A stretch of DNA of 64,000 nt from Lucinisca nassula (taxonomy: Eukaryota > Mollusca > Bivalvia > Lucinida > Lucinidae). Numbering within the stretch: the first letter of the stretch is position 1; each line of letters begins with the position of its first letter. The DNA is taken from positions 46,143,124 through 46,207,123 of the forward strand of contig OY757016.1 in assembly GCA_963580285.1 (NCBI GenBank). Direction: 5' to 3'. The notes under the pieces were generated by a model. It had not been told where the DNA came from, ran no database searches, and saw nothing but the letters and a program-made list of their open reading frames with translations. Both the position numbers and the translations under genes were made by a program. Of the stretch, positions 52,965 to 62,399 are shown one piece after another.

Positions 52965-53065
52965 ATATGCTGTGGGTACTTGTTAGAATCGCCCCCATTG
53001 AAGCCATTCTAACACGTACCCAGAGCATATGTGAGGCGATTCTAATGGGTACACACAATATACAT
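52965..53065. repeat. Two hairpin cores of the MITE type, fused
   Basis: GTGGGTACTTGTTAGAATCG ... CATTCTAACACGTACCCAGAG is followed by GAGGCGATTCTAATGGGTAC ACAC, flanked by TATATGCT / AGCATATGT as in type B MITEs. No MITE ends are present. Confidence 0.65.
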
Positions 53066-53524
53066 TTGTTTTCTGAAAATCGAAAATTCTTGCACACTAG
53101 ACAAGGAAATGCGCGATTTTACCCTGGGATAGAACTTTATGTTCTGACCCTGGTGTTCCGACCCAAAATCGAATATAATCGCCTGTTTGATAAATGCACT
53201 GGTTGATTACGACTCTGTGTGCGCCGTCGTTAAGATTGACGTCATGCACGATCCGTGACGTCACTTTACATTCCTGCAGTATCAACACAATATGGCGGAC
53301 GTTGGTAACCGTAGTGACTGCAGCATTGAAATTCTGCGCTAAGAAATGGAAGGTATGCAAGAAAAAGAATCCAATATGGATGTGAGGGGTGGATAGAAAA
53401 ATCCGTCCCTCGGGATCACTGTCCGGCATCACTCGGCAAGCCTCGTGATGCCGGACAGTGACCCTAGGGACGGGTTTTTCTATCCACCCCTCACACCCAT
53501 ATACGATTCTTATAAGATATACAT
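53055..53524. mobile_element. Foldback element F, copy 1
   Basis: Structure from left to right: a conserved block CTTGCACACTAGACAAGG...TATGTTCTGACCCTGGTG TTCCGACCCA (53091-53163); about 190 bp found only in this copy; then TGCAAGAAAAAGAATCC; then the hairpin at 53365-53511; then GATTCTTATAAGATATACAT. The conserved blocks and overall plan are shared with 56206-56611, while the middle segment and most of the hairpin stem are not. ATATACAT occurs on both sides. No transposase. Confidence 0.8.
53365..53511. repeat. 147-bp hairpin of foldback element F, copy 1
   Basis: The left arm AAGAATCCAATATGG...GAGGGGTGGATAGAAAAA...CCCTCGGGATCACTGTCC...GGCATCAC pairs with its complement on the right, with about five mismatches in 68 positions. 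The loop is TCGGCAAGCCTC. Confidence 0.93.
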
Positions 53525-53588
53525 GGGCACTTTGAGTAACCATGAGCAGCCAAGTAAACCCTGTCTCGTAATAATTTTCATTGTCCCA

Positions 53589-53625
53589 AAGGTGTTGAGC
53601 CATTAAGACTCGACTGTACTGAGAA
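53589..53625. mobile_element. Terminal fragment of MITE type B
   Basis: CAAAGGTGTTGAGCCATTAAG and CTCGACTGTA match a type B right end with the TA border; the rest is absent. Confidence 0.5.
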
Positions 53626-54380
53626 AATAAACCAGAACCAAGGTCTGAAAGCGAGATGTCTGATCTTTATTTCAAAGACCACGGCTGTTTATCTGCACAC
53701 GCGGAACGCTGTGTTGTGAAAAGGCAGTCTTTCGAATCCGATTTTTATTGAAATTAACGATAAATGTCAAGCAAAGTAAGGCTTTCATTTTGAAACTTTC
53801 GCCGATATCCAAGAACATGCGATTGTTACAAAGTAATTCGACCTCTTAACTAGTCTCCTATATTGCAATCGAATATGGGATAGAAATAAGTTTTCTTCCG
53901 ATGCAAGGGTGGTCAGATTTTGCCTTCAAGTTTGAAAAGTCCAATTCCTAACCGATTGCATGCTGGTAACCTCTACAGGAGTACCTTGGCAAACGGTGCA
54001 GGCCCAGATCAGACGCCGCAGAACGCGGCTTGCACTATTCGCTAACAGAATTTCCCGTTAAAAATAGAATAAAAGCGAAAAATAGGCCTGGCACACCTTA
54101 TCTGACAAATGGACTTGTCCAACATATAGCAATGGAAGAGTCCGCTAGTATACAATGGGTTAAGATGGTTTCAAATCAATGGTGGGATTCATCGCCGTTT
54201 CAGAAAAGGTATGCTAATTTGCAGTTTAGAAGAAAATCAATTTCTTTCTAAAGTCATTTTACAGAAACTGGGCATTTATTAAGGTGTGACTGAAGACATG
54301 GGTGATAAAATAAGCAATAATATCCCCAAATGATTCTCTTAACTCCGTCTTATCGGCAGCCATGGCCCTCGGCCCATGGA
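53626..54380. other. No gene seen; half H1 hairpin at 53990-54035
   Basis: At 53990-54035 an H1 copy has the complete left arm (GTGCAGGCCCAGATCAGACG) but a deletion in the right arm. A 73-codon ORF (54030-54251) starts inside it and has no recognisable features. Confidence 0.45.
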
Positions 54381-54655
54381 TTCCATCGATTGTTTTCTGT
54401 TTAACAACCCTTGTGGGTCATTTTGGGTGTCGTCTCCCAGAGAAAGGGAGAAAACGATAGTAGAGGAGATATGTTAAGGACAGGAAAGAAAGAGAAAAAT
54501 AAATGGAAGTATAGCAACAGAAGAAATAACAACGCGCTCCCTGCCCTTACCTGCTGCAGGGACCGCAGGTCTTGCCAAACTGTAAGCCGATATCAGTTGG
54601 ACTCCCAGTGACGCACGGTACACGTCACCTTGCCTTACCCAACCACCCAGCCATG
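54381..54655 (+). repeat. Dispersed repeat R1, copy 3
   Basis: Uninterrupted copy of R1: TTTAACAACCCTTGTGGGTC, GTCGTCTCCCAGAGAAAGGG, GGAAGTATAGCAACAGAAG, ACCTGCTGCAGGGACCGC, TGTAAGCCGATATCAGTTGG and GTACACGTCACCTTGCC. Confidence 0.75.
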
Positions 54656-54801
54656 GATTACACTCGCTTCTAAAAGTTAATTCGTACGTGAGAAACAAAT
54701 AAAATCTTCCACAGCTCTTGGACATGTCAATTCCAAGATTCTGGAATTGTGTCTGATATGTTTCAGTTACTGTAAGTTTGACCAGAAAGTCATATATATT
54801 A

Positions 54802-54868
54802 GCAAACAGTGTAGACCCCGATCAGTCGCCGCAATATGCGGCGTCTGATCTGGGTCTACACTGTTTGC
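54802..54868. repeat. H1-family hairpin, GCCGC tip, best copy
   Basis: GCAAACAGTGTAGACCCC-GATCAGTCGCCGCA / TGCGGCGTCTGATC-TGGGTCTACACTGTTTGC. Almost perfectly paired over 32 positions, with an AA/AT loop. Confidence 0.92.
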
Positions 54869-55461
54869 CAATCTTAGTTTTGGGGATGTTAGATGGCGTA
54901 TGCAATGTTTAAAGGCATTTATTCTTGTAACAGTAGCACACACCGTGTGTTCATAATTGTTTTATTGCCCCTTGGGAGCTACTGTCTATAGTAGATCAAA
55001 GGCGGCTCTTTAGTAGCTCTTGCTGAATCCCCTGACTGAGGCACTTTTAAGGGGAAAATCAATAATGTACGCTTGGTCAACTGTTAGTAATCTATTTATT
55101 TTCCCAAAGGAGGCACCTTACCTGTGGAAGACAGAGGACTTCTTTTCAGTTAGCATTGAGGGCTACATAATATTATGTAATAAAATGATAGTCCTCAATA
55201 ATCAAAAATAAATGCCTTTAAAGCATGAACTTGAAATCTGTAGGCTTACATGACAACCCGGAAATTGTCTGCTACAAAGCTGCTAAATGGACGATTCTTT
55301 TGCCATATATGCATAAGATAAAGTTTCTTTAGACTATGACTCTGGTAACCCGGAAAGTGGGGTTGGAGTGTGCCGATTGCTTTTACTTTGATTTGTTGGT
55401 GTCCATGCGCAAAAATACGGCAAAACATTTGATACCATTGCACGTCGATAGTTTGATTTAA
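54869..55461. other. No gene seen; inverted repeat 54890-55240
   Basis: The words AATGTTTAAAGGCATTTATT (54908) and ATAAATGCCTTTAAAGCATG (55208) form an inverted pair about 300 bp apart, as do TTTTATTG/GCGGC-type inner words, hinting at another MITE. No coding signal. Confidence 0.45.
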
Positions 55462-55463
55462 TA

Positions 55464-55807
55464 GTTGAACTTCAATGGCTCGAACACCTTTGGGACCTCG
55501 AAAATCTGTTCGAGACAGGAGTAGTTTGAGCCACTGAGGTTACTGTCAGGAGGCATAATGAGATACTTTTTGACATCTTTTCGGTGTTCTATAATGAATA
55601 TGTATGCGGTGTGTACTCATTAGAATCGCCTCATCGAGGCGATTCTAATGAGTACACACAGCATACATTTGCAAGATAAAAGACTAAAATCTTCTGAATT
55701 ATCCCCCATTATTTCTTATGTAGAGGGTTTTGCTAGGGACTCAAGAATGTGTTCGACTCATCCATGGTAAACGAGCCATCGGTGTTCGAGCCATCGAAGT
55801 TCTACTG
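55464..55807 (-). mobile_element. MITE type B, copy 2
   Basis: Inverse of 17443-17788. One end is GTTGAACTTCAATGGCTCG and the other CGAGCCATCGAAGTTCTACTG with a TA border. The core hairpin at about 55600-55665 is perfect (GTGTGTACTCATTAGAATCG / CGATTCTAATGAGTACACAC). Both arms also carry GTAAACGAGCCATCGGTG and AGTAGTTTGAGCCACTGAGG. Confidence 0.85.
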
Positions 55808-56205
55808 TATTTGTTTTCTGACATTAACGTTTTCAATAGTTTCCCAGCTTTTCAGCTACGTCATAAGCTACGTCATGAGCTACGTCAGTCGGTGTGTGCT
55901 CGGAGGGGGATGTGCTGCCGGGTCTTGTCCATCATCCGTTTCGGTTTCAGAACTTTGGGGTTGAGACAGCTGATGAAGATTAAATATCAGAAAGGCCTCT
56001 GTATCACTAACTTGGGTATAGTTAGGCCTTAATTTTAATCGAACGATGTTTACGTCACTTCATACAATGAGGTAACGCACGAGTTTTAAACGTGCTCTTT
56101 GACGTCATTTTATATACTACCCGTGTCTGTGTAAAGTAGTTCTGAGATTCTATTGAAGTAGATTTATAAAACTTTTATTTCAAGCAATGCTGGAGAATTG
56201 GAATT

Positions 56206-56611
56206 ATACATTTAGGTTCTATAAGGACTTTTCTTGCACACCAGACAAGGAAATCCGTGATTTTACCTGGGGATAGAAATTTATGTTCTGACCCTGGTGT
56301 TCCGACCCAGGCAACTAACATAAATGCGCTTCAATTCTATTCAACTGCCGGAACTACTTCCGCACTACTTTTATTTCGTAAACAATACACATGTGCGAGC
56401 TGTCAAAACTAACCGGCGGTGTTGTGCAAGAAAAAGAATCCAATATGGGGTTCTGTTGTAGATGGGCGTTTCCAACCCTCGGGATGACCGTGCTGAGCGG
56501 AACCTCGGCGTAGCCTCGGTTCCGCTCAGCACGGTCATCCCTCGGGTTGGAAACGCTCATCTACAACAGAACCCCATATCAGATTCTTATAATACATGTA
56601 GGTTCTATAAG
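56206..56611. mobile_element. Foldback element F, copy 2
   Basis: Same plan as 53055-53524. It has the conserved block CTTGCACACCAGACAAGG...TATGTTCTGACCCTGGTG TTCCGACCCA (56234-56309), then about 115 bp found only here, then TGTGCAAGAAAAAGAATCC, then a hairpin at 56434-56588. The whole is bracketed by ATACATTTAGGTTCTATAAG (56206-56225) and ATACATGTAGGTTCTATAAG (56592-56611), a 20-bp direct repeat with one difference. Confidence 0.8.
56434..56588. repeat. 155-bp hairpin of foldback element F, copy 2
   Basis: The left arm AAGAATCCAATATGG...TTCTGTTGTAGATGGGCGTT...CCCTCGGGATGACCGTGC...GCGGAACC pairs almost perfectly with its complement. The loop TCGGCGTAGCCTC is nearly the loop of copy 1. Confidence 0.95.
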
Positions 56612-57268
56612 CAATGATTGGCATATTCCAGAAAAAAACTTATATGTTTCTGTTTACACCGACACCAGAAAGCAGTTTGATGTGCTTGAAAAGGCGCCTA
56701 ATCTTATGCTGAAAACGCCTGCGGTTTTTGTTTCAAACGAATAATTTGTAAGCTGGTCACGTCGATAACTGATGTCGTCAAGTTTGAAATAATTCTTGGT
56801 GCATTATTTATTATGTTGATGCTTTTCTTTATAGTTTATTTATTTGTTCATGAATTTTGACAGATAATGCTTCGTGGCAGACGTATGTGATATAGTTTTA
56901 ATTGCTATATTAAATGCGCAAAAAAAAATCACATTTTGACCGTCATTGTTTTCACTGAAGTAAATAGATGCAGAAAAACAATTTATGACGATTATTCTAA
57001 ACAGAACTGATTTTATTATGTCATATAGATAAACAAAAATTGATTTTATTATGTAATATAAGAGAGAAGGTTGTGGTTTTTTCAATGTTCATACCGTGCC
57101 GGACTACGAGCACAGACAGATATTTAGAATTCTGAATGTTAGTTATGGGCTGGACGATATTCATTGACATTTATAACGTTAAAATACGAATGCCATGAAA
57201 AACGGCATCTGAAAATGTCGTCTATTTATATCGTCTGATGTATTTAGCAAACTTTTCTTAAAGTATTT
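56612..57268. other. No gene seen
   Basis: AT-rich, with no repeats recognised except scattered TTGATTTTATTATGT doublets (57008, 57040). Confidence 0.45.
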
Positions 57269-57385
57269 CATCACGTGAACTAGTCCGTGAAATGAACACC
57301 CCTTTATATAGAGAAAAAAACTGTGGTTTACGGGAGTATACATTATTTTGCTTATTTCTGCTCCTAGACATAGGTTGTGGGTACT
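57269..57385 (+). mobile_element. MITE type C, left half, joined to a SINE
   Basis: CATCACGTGAACTAGTCC, GAAATGAACACCCCTTTATA, TGTGGTTTACGGGAGTATAC, TTATTTCTGCTCCTAGACATAGG and GTGGGTACT, then an abrupt change to SINE sequence. The right half of the MITE is missing after the SINE. Confidence 0.7.
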
Positions 57386-57580
57386 AAGCCTTCCCAGGCA
57401 AAGTGGTATGAGTCAGACCGACCAGTGTATATAAGCCTTTTACTTTCATTGGGCGACAGGGCTTGGGCTGTCATTTCATCCCAATGTCAGGTAAAATTCC
57501 CACAAAATTGGAAGCAACGTCTCAAAAATGACCTAAATAGTGTTGACGGGGCGTTAAATCACAATCCAAACAACCAAAAA
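57386..57580 (+). mobile_element. SINE family A, 5'-truncated copy A12
   Basis: AAGCCTTCCCAGGCAAAGTGG, TTTCATTGGGCGACAGGGC, CAATGTCAGGTAAAATTCCC, GGAAGCAACGTCTC and GTGTTGACGGGGCGTTAAATC, with a CAAACAACCAAAAAA tail. The first ~100 bp are missing. Confidence 0.88.
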
Positions 57581-57584
57581 AGCT

Positions 57585-57960
57585 TTTGCCATTACTGACA
57601 ATGACCAGTCTTAATCGAATGCGTGAATTGCTACTGTTTGTGTATTTTAGGATGACAGATGAGACCAATCTTAGCATTGAATTGCCTAGCTGTTGCAGGC
57701 TGAGCCAAAGAGGTTTGAGGGATAAAGCTCTATCTGAGATTACCTTAGCTCTGGCTTTGCGCCGAGCACGTCCCTGCTCGGCTCGCTGATTCGTTAGTCT
57801 CATATTTACCAGCAGCCCCTGATGAGACCTAGTCACTTAATGTAGCTATGCCCCTGTTGGGTGGAGGCTTTCAGGGTATCATTGTATCGCTTCTTCTGGC
57901 AACCCTTGGAACATTATCCAAATTTTAGTTCTTCATAAGTGATTTTTGCATGAAGCCTGA
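57585..57960 (-). pseudogene. 3' end fragment of the 36765-40110 retrotransposon family
   Basis: Aligns with 36765-37150: GACAATGACCAGTCTTAATC, ATGACAGATGAGACCAA, GCCGAGCACGTCCCTGCTCGG, CCTGATGAGACC and GTATCGCTTCTTCTGGCAACC. On the minus strand this is the end of the reading frame (RRSDTMIP..., arginine-rich region, degraded cysteine finger) and its 3' part. Only about 375 bp remain, as expected for a 5'-truncated insertion. Confidence 0.75.
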
Positions 57961-58304
57961 AACATACCATTTTATGGCACATTTAATATTTCGATGACGA
58001 AGTTGGAATTATAAGGATTTTACTTATCATTTTTGTGGATTTATCGATGTGTTATAGACACATTTTTCGATTGCATAACACCCTAATGACCGTTTAATAA
58101 AGAATCCAGCATTGAGATAAAATACACTTGGGGTTTTCAGGCTGTCATACAGGTAGGGGACCAAGAGAGGGTAATAAATTACCTAGGGGTATGACTTTGA
58201 CCAAAGACACCTATTCATTTACACCTAAGTCCTTATTTTGATTTGCATGGAAGAACAACAGCACTTTTTTTCCGATTTTATACTTAGTTGCCATTATTTA
58301 TAAT

Positions 58305-58647
58305 CATTACAGAAAATGCCAATTCAAATATAATGGTAATTTTTTTCACCACATATGATTTTTTTTTCAGATAAAATCCTGATAACTTTATTATTTCTGC
58401 TCTAAACATTTATTGTGGGTACTCATTAGAACCACCTCGACGAGGCGGTTCTGACAGTTACCCACAATTTGTTTTTACAGTGTGGCTGCTCTTTAGAACT
58501 GCTTCCATGAGGCGGTTCTATCGAGGACACACAATATGTGTTTTTGAGCAGAATTAAGGAAAATAATGTATACCCTCTAAACCCCAGTTCTACTGTATAA
58601 AAGTGGGGTTTAAGGGGGCAAAAATATATAGGCGTGTTAATGTGATG
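58305..58647 (+). mobile_element. MITE type A, copy A6, with two hairpin cores
   Basis: Left end CATTACAGAAAATGCC and right end ATAGGCGTGTTAATGTGATG. Two cores lie in tandem: GTGGGTACTCATTAGAACCA ... GGTTCTGACAGTTACCCAC (58416-58468) and GCTCTTTAGAACTGCTTCC ... GAGGCGGTTCTATCGAGGAC (58488-58535). The body has TTTTGAGCAG and CCCCAGTTCTACTGTATAAAAG. Confidence 0.8.
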
Positions 58648-58868
58648 TATATCTTTTCCCCGTAATGGATTTATTGTAGCACACTTTTTTTACCCAAATA
58701 TGAAAAATCATTCAAGTTTTATCCGAAGAATCTATGAACAGAATCACTGCCACTTATGACCCATGTAGGGTACTTTATCAGGGTTTGGTATCCACTCTCT
58801 ATACTGTCTCAGAACGCAGACTGGCATAATTTCTCGTCTGTGCCAAGTGAAAAGACAAAACCTAACAC

Positions 58869-59035
58869 ATTAACATCCCCTAAACCCCACTTTCTATAGA
58901 GAAAATTGGGTTTAAGGGGGTATACATTATTTTCCTTATTTCTGCTTCAAGTCATAGGTTGTTTGTGCTCGTTAGACTCGTCTCATTGAGTCGGTTCTAA
59001 CGAGCACCCACAACCTATGTTTGCATTATAAATAA
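58869..59035 (+). mobile_element. MITE type C, copy C5
   Basis: CATTAACATCCCCTAAACCCC, TTGGGTTTAAGGGGGTATAC, TTATTTCTGCTTCAAGTCATAGG, core GTTTGTGCTCGTTAGACTCG / GAGTCGGTTCTAACGAGCAC, then CACAACCTATGTTTGCATTATAAATAAC. Confidence 0.8.
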
Positions 59036-59110
59036 CAAAAAATAATTTAATTGTGTTTGTTATTTTAGTTTTAAACTTGAAAAGGTGAAAAAATAAAATC
59101 TTAAAATATT

Positions 59111-59113
<3 letters not shown>

Positions 59114-59178
<65 letters not shown>
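59114..59178. repeat. (CT)n microsatellite
   Basis: About 32 CT units; the poly-RE ORF on the minus strand is an artefact. Confidence 0.97.
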
Positions 59179-59181
<3 letters not shown>

Positions 59182-59289
59182 GATATGATTGTGTCTAAAA
59201 CAAAGAACATTTTATAGTTCAATCTTGACTGAAACTATAAAATTCTAATGTTTTAGACATTATATGATTTGTGTGTCCCATACTTTTAA

Positions 59290-59335
59290 CCAAAATAAAT
59301 AAATAATAAATAAATATAAATAAATAAATAAATAA
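59290..59335. repeat. (AAAT)n microsatellite
   Basis: AAATAAATAAAT units with small interruptions. Confidence 0.9.
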
Positions 59336-59657
59336 AGGTAAATTCATTGATTAAATTTTGAGGATAATCAATTCATTTACCTTGTTTGTTTACTTCTTTG
59401 TACTTTTGAGTAAAGGAAACAATGGATATCCGTGTTTTTTCTTTACTTTAAAATAAAAAAGAAGTAATTAAAACGATATTTTGTTTGAAACAGTCTCTGT
59501 AAATTATACTATCAATCAAGTACCCTTATTGAGCCCCCTATTAAACATATCAATTTGCTCATTATCACCTCATAATCACTTAGATAAGATAGGCCTTTGA
59601 TGTGCACTATGGTCCAAAGGAAATGTTTATTGAAGATCATTAGACAGGCCACCCCTT

Positions 59658-59735
59658 TAACTCCGGCGAATCACTCACACGCTTAGCGTGAAGCGCTTCA
59701 TACAGTTTGAGTGATTCACCGGAGTTTACACATCG
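59658..59735. repeat. Hairpin AACTCCGGCGAATCACTCA
   Basis: AACTCCGGCGAATCACTCA pairs with TGAGTGATTCACCGGAGTT around a loop that contains GCTTAGCGTGAAGC. A worn type B MITE end follows (CCCTAGGGACTCAAGAACG ... ACCATCGATATTTGAGTC, to about 59870). Confidence 0.75.
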
Positions 59736-60004
59736 AAAAACTCCACAAACATGAACTCTTTTCCTATACTATTTCTTATCTAGAGCTATGAAGAATTCCC
59801 TAGGGACTCAAGAACGTGATTGGTTCAGTCATGGTAAAAGAACCATCGATATTTGAGTCAATGAAAATTACAAACTAAGTATAATCGAGAAAAGAGCCTT
59901 GTGGTATATCTCAAGTTCCGTAACAGTCACCTTGAGGGCTTGCTGTAATTTGGAAAAAAATGTTTTATGATCCAGCACAGAGTCCAAAAGGTGCAGACGG
60001 AATG

Positions 60005-60071
60005 GCAAACAGTGTTGACCCTCATCAGATTGGCCCTTCAGGACAAGTCTGATCTGGGTCTGTACTTTTGC
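60005..60071. repeat. H1-family hairpin, TTGGCCCTTCAGGACAAG tip
   Basis: GCAAACAGTGTTGACCCTC-ATCAGATTGGCCC / GGACAAGTCTGATCTGGGTCTGTACTTTTGC. The outer stem is of H1 type and the tip is different again. Confidence 0.7.
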
Positions 60072-60390
60072 TTAGGCCTGTCTGTCACAGTACTTGTAGA
60101 TCTGATTGTGCATGAAACATGACAATATGTGGAACTATCGTGATGCGCCAATTTTATTCATGGCGCCAACGTCAAATTATAGCTGCATACGCTACAAACA
60201 TGAAGGTACAGGCACATTTTATGGAACTGTTCCATTAAAAACAATTAATATGACACAACATAACACAAATATGAAACCATATTATACGCATGTAAAACTG
60301 GAACAGTTAGGCATCGGCATAACAAAAGACTGAACCACTTCCATATAAAATGTCTTTGAAAGCCGATTCCAATGTGTACACACAGTATTT
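60072..60390. other. No gene seen; one 75-codon ORF
   Basis: An ORF at 60106-60333 (MCMKHDNMWNYRDAPILF...) has ordinary composition and no recognised domain, signal peptide or membrane segment. The 5' context is not distinctive. I would not call it a gene. Confidence 0.3.
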
Positions 60391-60550
60391 AGAAGCCTCC
60401 GTGGTGTAGTGGTTATGCTACTCGCCTTGTAAACCAGGAGTCGCAGGATCGATCCCGGGCTTCTCCAGACTTTCGGATGAGTCTTTAAACCTAGGTCCCG
60501 TCTCCGTATGACCTAAGCTGTTGGTGAGACGTAAAACTCAAACTCACCCA
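60391..60550 (+). mobile_element. tRNA-Thr-derived SINE (family B), copy B4
   Basis: GAAGCCTCCGTGGTGTAGTGG head, CTTGTAA anticodon loop, GGATCGATCCCGG box B, CTTTCGGATGAGTC body and TGTTGGTGAGACGTAAAACTC tail. ACACACAGTAT (60378) and ACACACAATAT (60559) are a likely target duplication. Confidence 0.92.
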
Positions 60551-60795
60551 CTCACTGCACACACAATATAGCTTTATGGAAAAATTATTCTCATTATAAC
60601 AACTGGCCTGGTGCTTTAAAATATCACCAGAAGCTGAAACAAAGCTTACCTCGAACAAAATGTTTTCATCCGAAAAGTTACCATGTTTGGGGATATGAGC
60701 GATTCAGAATTGTTACTGGTGTCACGTCAAATGACATTCATACACGCGATTGCACTTTGTCACACGGTGCTATGATATGTGTATCGATATAGATA

Positions 60796-62135
60796 CGAGG
60801 ACTATTCAAATATGAATGCAACTAAGCACATAAAAATGATTCCGTGATAGATTTCGATAAAAAAATGTATTTTGTCCCCTCAAAGTGTTCCCCTTTAACA
60901 GATATACAAACTTTCAGTCTTCTGATCCAATCACTGAATGCATTTTGGTAGTCTTTTCGAGGTATACTATGAAGGCACTGGAATATTGCAGAACCGAGGT
61001 GTTTTCGCTGTACAAATTTTCGACCAGAAAGGTATTTTTTCAGCCGCGGGAACAAAAAAAGTCACACGGGGCAAGGTCAGGGGAATACGGGGGGTGAGGG
61101 AGTTCAACAACCTTTTCCTGCTTCAGATAGTCTTGCACAATGAACGCCTTGTGCGATGACGCATTGTCATGTAGCAATCTGACATTGGCCAAACCAGTTG
61201 CGGGTCTTCGTTCTTTGAAATATTTCTTCAATTTTCGAAGAACTTTATTCTTGTAAAACTTCGCATTTACAGATTTGCCTTTAGGCAAAGCAACCTGAAT
61301 AGCAGGGCCCTGATTTGAAAAGAATATGACATACATAACCTTCTTTTCGCTCATGGTCCTCTTTGCAATGCATGGTCTTTTGCAATACTTTGTTGCCCAT
61401 ATCTTGTTCTGAATCTTTCGTTTTGGCTCAAAAAAGTGAACCCATGTCTCGTCACCTGTGACGACATTAGCGAAAGACCGTGCATTGTAATTTGGAAACT
61501 TTTTAAGCAGCTTCTTGGCGCACTGAACGCATGCCTTTTTCTGCTCATCTGTCAACAGATGGGGAATCCATCTAGCAAAGATCTTTCAAATTTTCAAATC
61601 CCGTTTCAGAATTGTATGAGCTGCTCCTAATGAGATGCCAACCATACTAGCTATTTGCCTAGTGGTGTATCGTGTATCTGTAGCAACTATTTCTTTCACT
61701 CTAGCAACCATCTTGGCAGATGTTGCTCTTTCCGGCCGACGATCATGTGGTGCACCTTCTGTTGAGCCTAGCCCACAGCTGAATTTCTTACACCAACGAA
61801 AAACTGTCGGAAAAGACATTTCAATATGCCCATAAACCGAACTTATTTCATCAAAAATGTCTTTGCACCGTATACCAAGAATACAACGATTCTTAATATA
61901 GGAACGTATTTCAACGGCGTACTCTGACCTTCTTCCAACCATGTTTTGCATTAGTATACAAGAGTAGACAGTGTTTATCGAACGATATTCATGGCTAAAG
62001 TCAACGGATTTTAACAGGTTTGGTATAAATGTTTAGGTAAAATGTTTTTCTACGCTGTGATATTTATTTCCAGGTGATTTTCGCATTAGTGCATGAGAAA
62101 ACGTTCTACTTGCATTCATATTTGAACAGTCCTCG
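60796..62135 (-). mobile_element. Complete mariner element, 1340 bp
   Basis: Terminal inverted repeats CGAGGACTATTCAAATATGAATGCA (60796-60820) and TGCATTCATATTTGAACAGTCCTCG (62111-62135) differ at one position. TA borders both ends (60794-60795, 62136-62137), the mariner target. The length is normal for the family. The single transposase gene is on the minus strand and carries two disabling changes. Ends, spacer and coding region are otherwise well kept, so the copy is fairly young. Confidence 0.97.
60840..61951 (-). pseudogene. Mariner transposase (DD34D), one nonsense and one frameshift mutation
   Basis: Cut-and-paste transposase of the Tc1/mariner superfamily. The N-terminal region (61951-61586) has helix-turn-helix motifs: FPTVFRWCKKFSCGLG... 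and TTRQIASMVGISLGAAHTIL. The catalytic core has TGDETWVHFFEP near 61450 (first Asp), VRLLHDNASSHKA near 61170 (second Asp) and PHPPYSPDLAPCDFF near 61070, whose last Asp is 34 residues after the second, the DD34D spacing. Translation runs ILKRDLKI-stop-KIFARWIPHLL at about 61585, where the family has Arg, so one codon has become TGA. In a T-run near 61055 one base is missing after CDFF, and the C-terminal part (PRLKKYLSGRKFVQ ... FEGTKYIFL) continues in another frame to about 60850. Total about 355 codons, the usual mariner size. Confidence 0.95.
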
Positions 62136-62137
62136 TA

Positions 62138-62300
62138 TTTATGTGCATCTCATCAAGTTAACAGGTCTGTGTAAAAGAAACCCTTATAAACCCGACTTTA
62201 TGTGGAGAAAAGTGGGGTTTACATGGGTATATGGGTATCCCATGATATTTGCTTTAAAACATAAGTTGTGGGTCTCGTTAGAACAGCCTTATTAAGGAAA
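62138..62300 (+). mobile_element. MITE type C fragment
   Basis: AAACCCTTATAAACCCGAC, AAAGTGGGGTTTACATGGG and GTGGGTCTCGTTAGAACAGCC; the right half is missing. Confidence 0.55.
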
Positions 62301-62367
62301 ATTTTCTGAGTTTGCTTCTGCCAGGTACTTTCCCAAATAAACATTGTCTTAAGATTTGTTTGGAGAT

Positions 62368-62368
<1 letters not shown>

Positions 62369-62399
<31 letters not shown>

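Noticed and set aside
53097..53603. 168-codon minus-strand ORF
   Set aside because: It crosses the palindrome of foldback element F and has no recognisable domain. Palindromes lengthen chance ORFs.
59100..59180. Poly-RE ORF
   Set aside because: (CT)n microsatellite.
61436..61835. Plus-strand ORFs opposite the mariner transposase
   Set aside because: Antisense shadows of the transposase frame.
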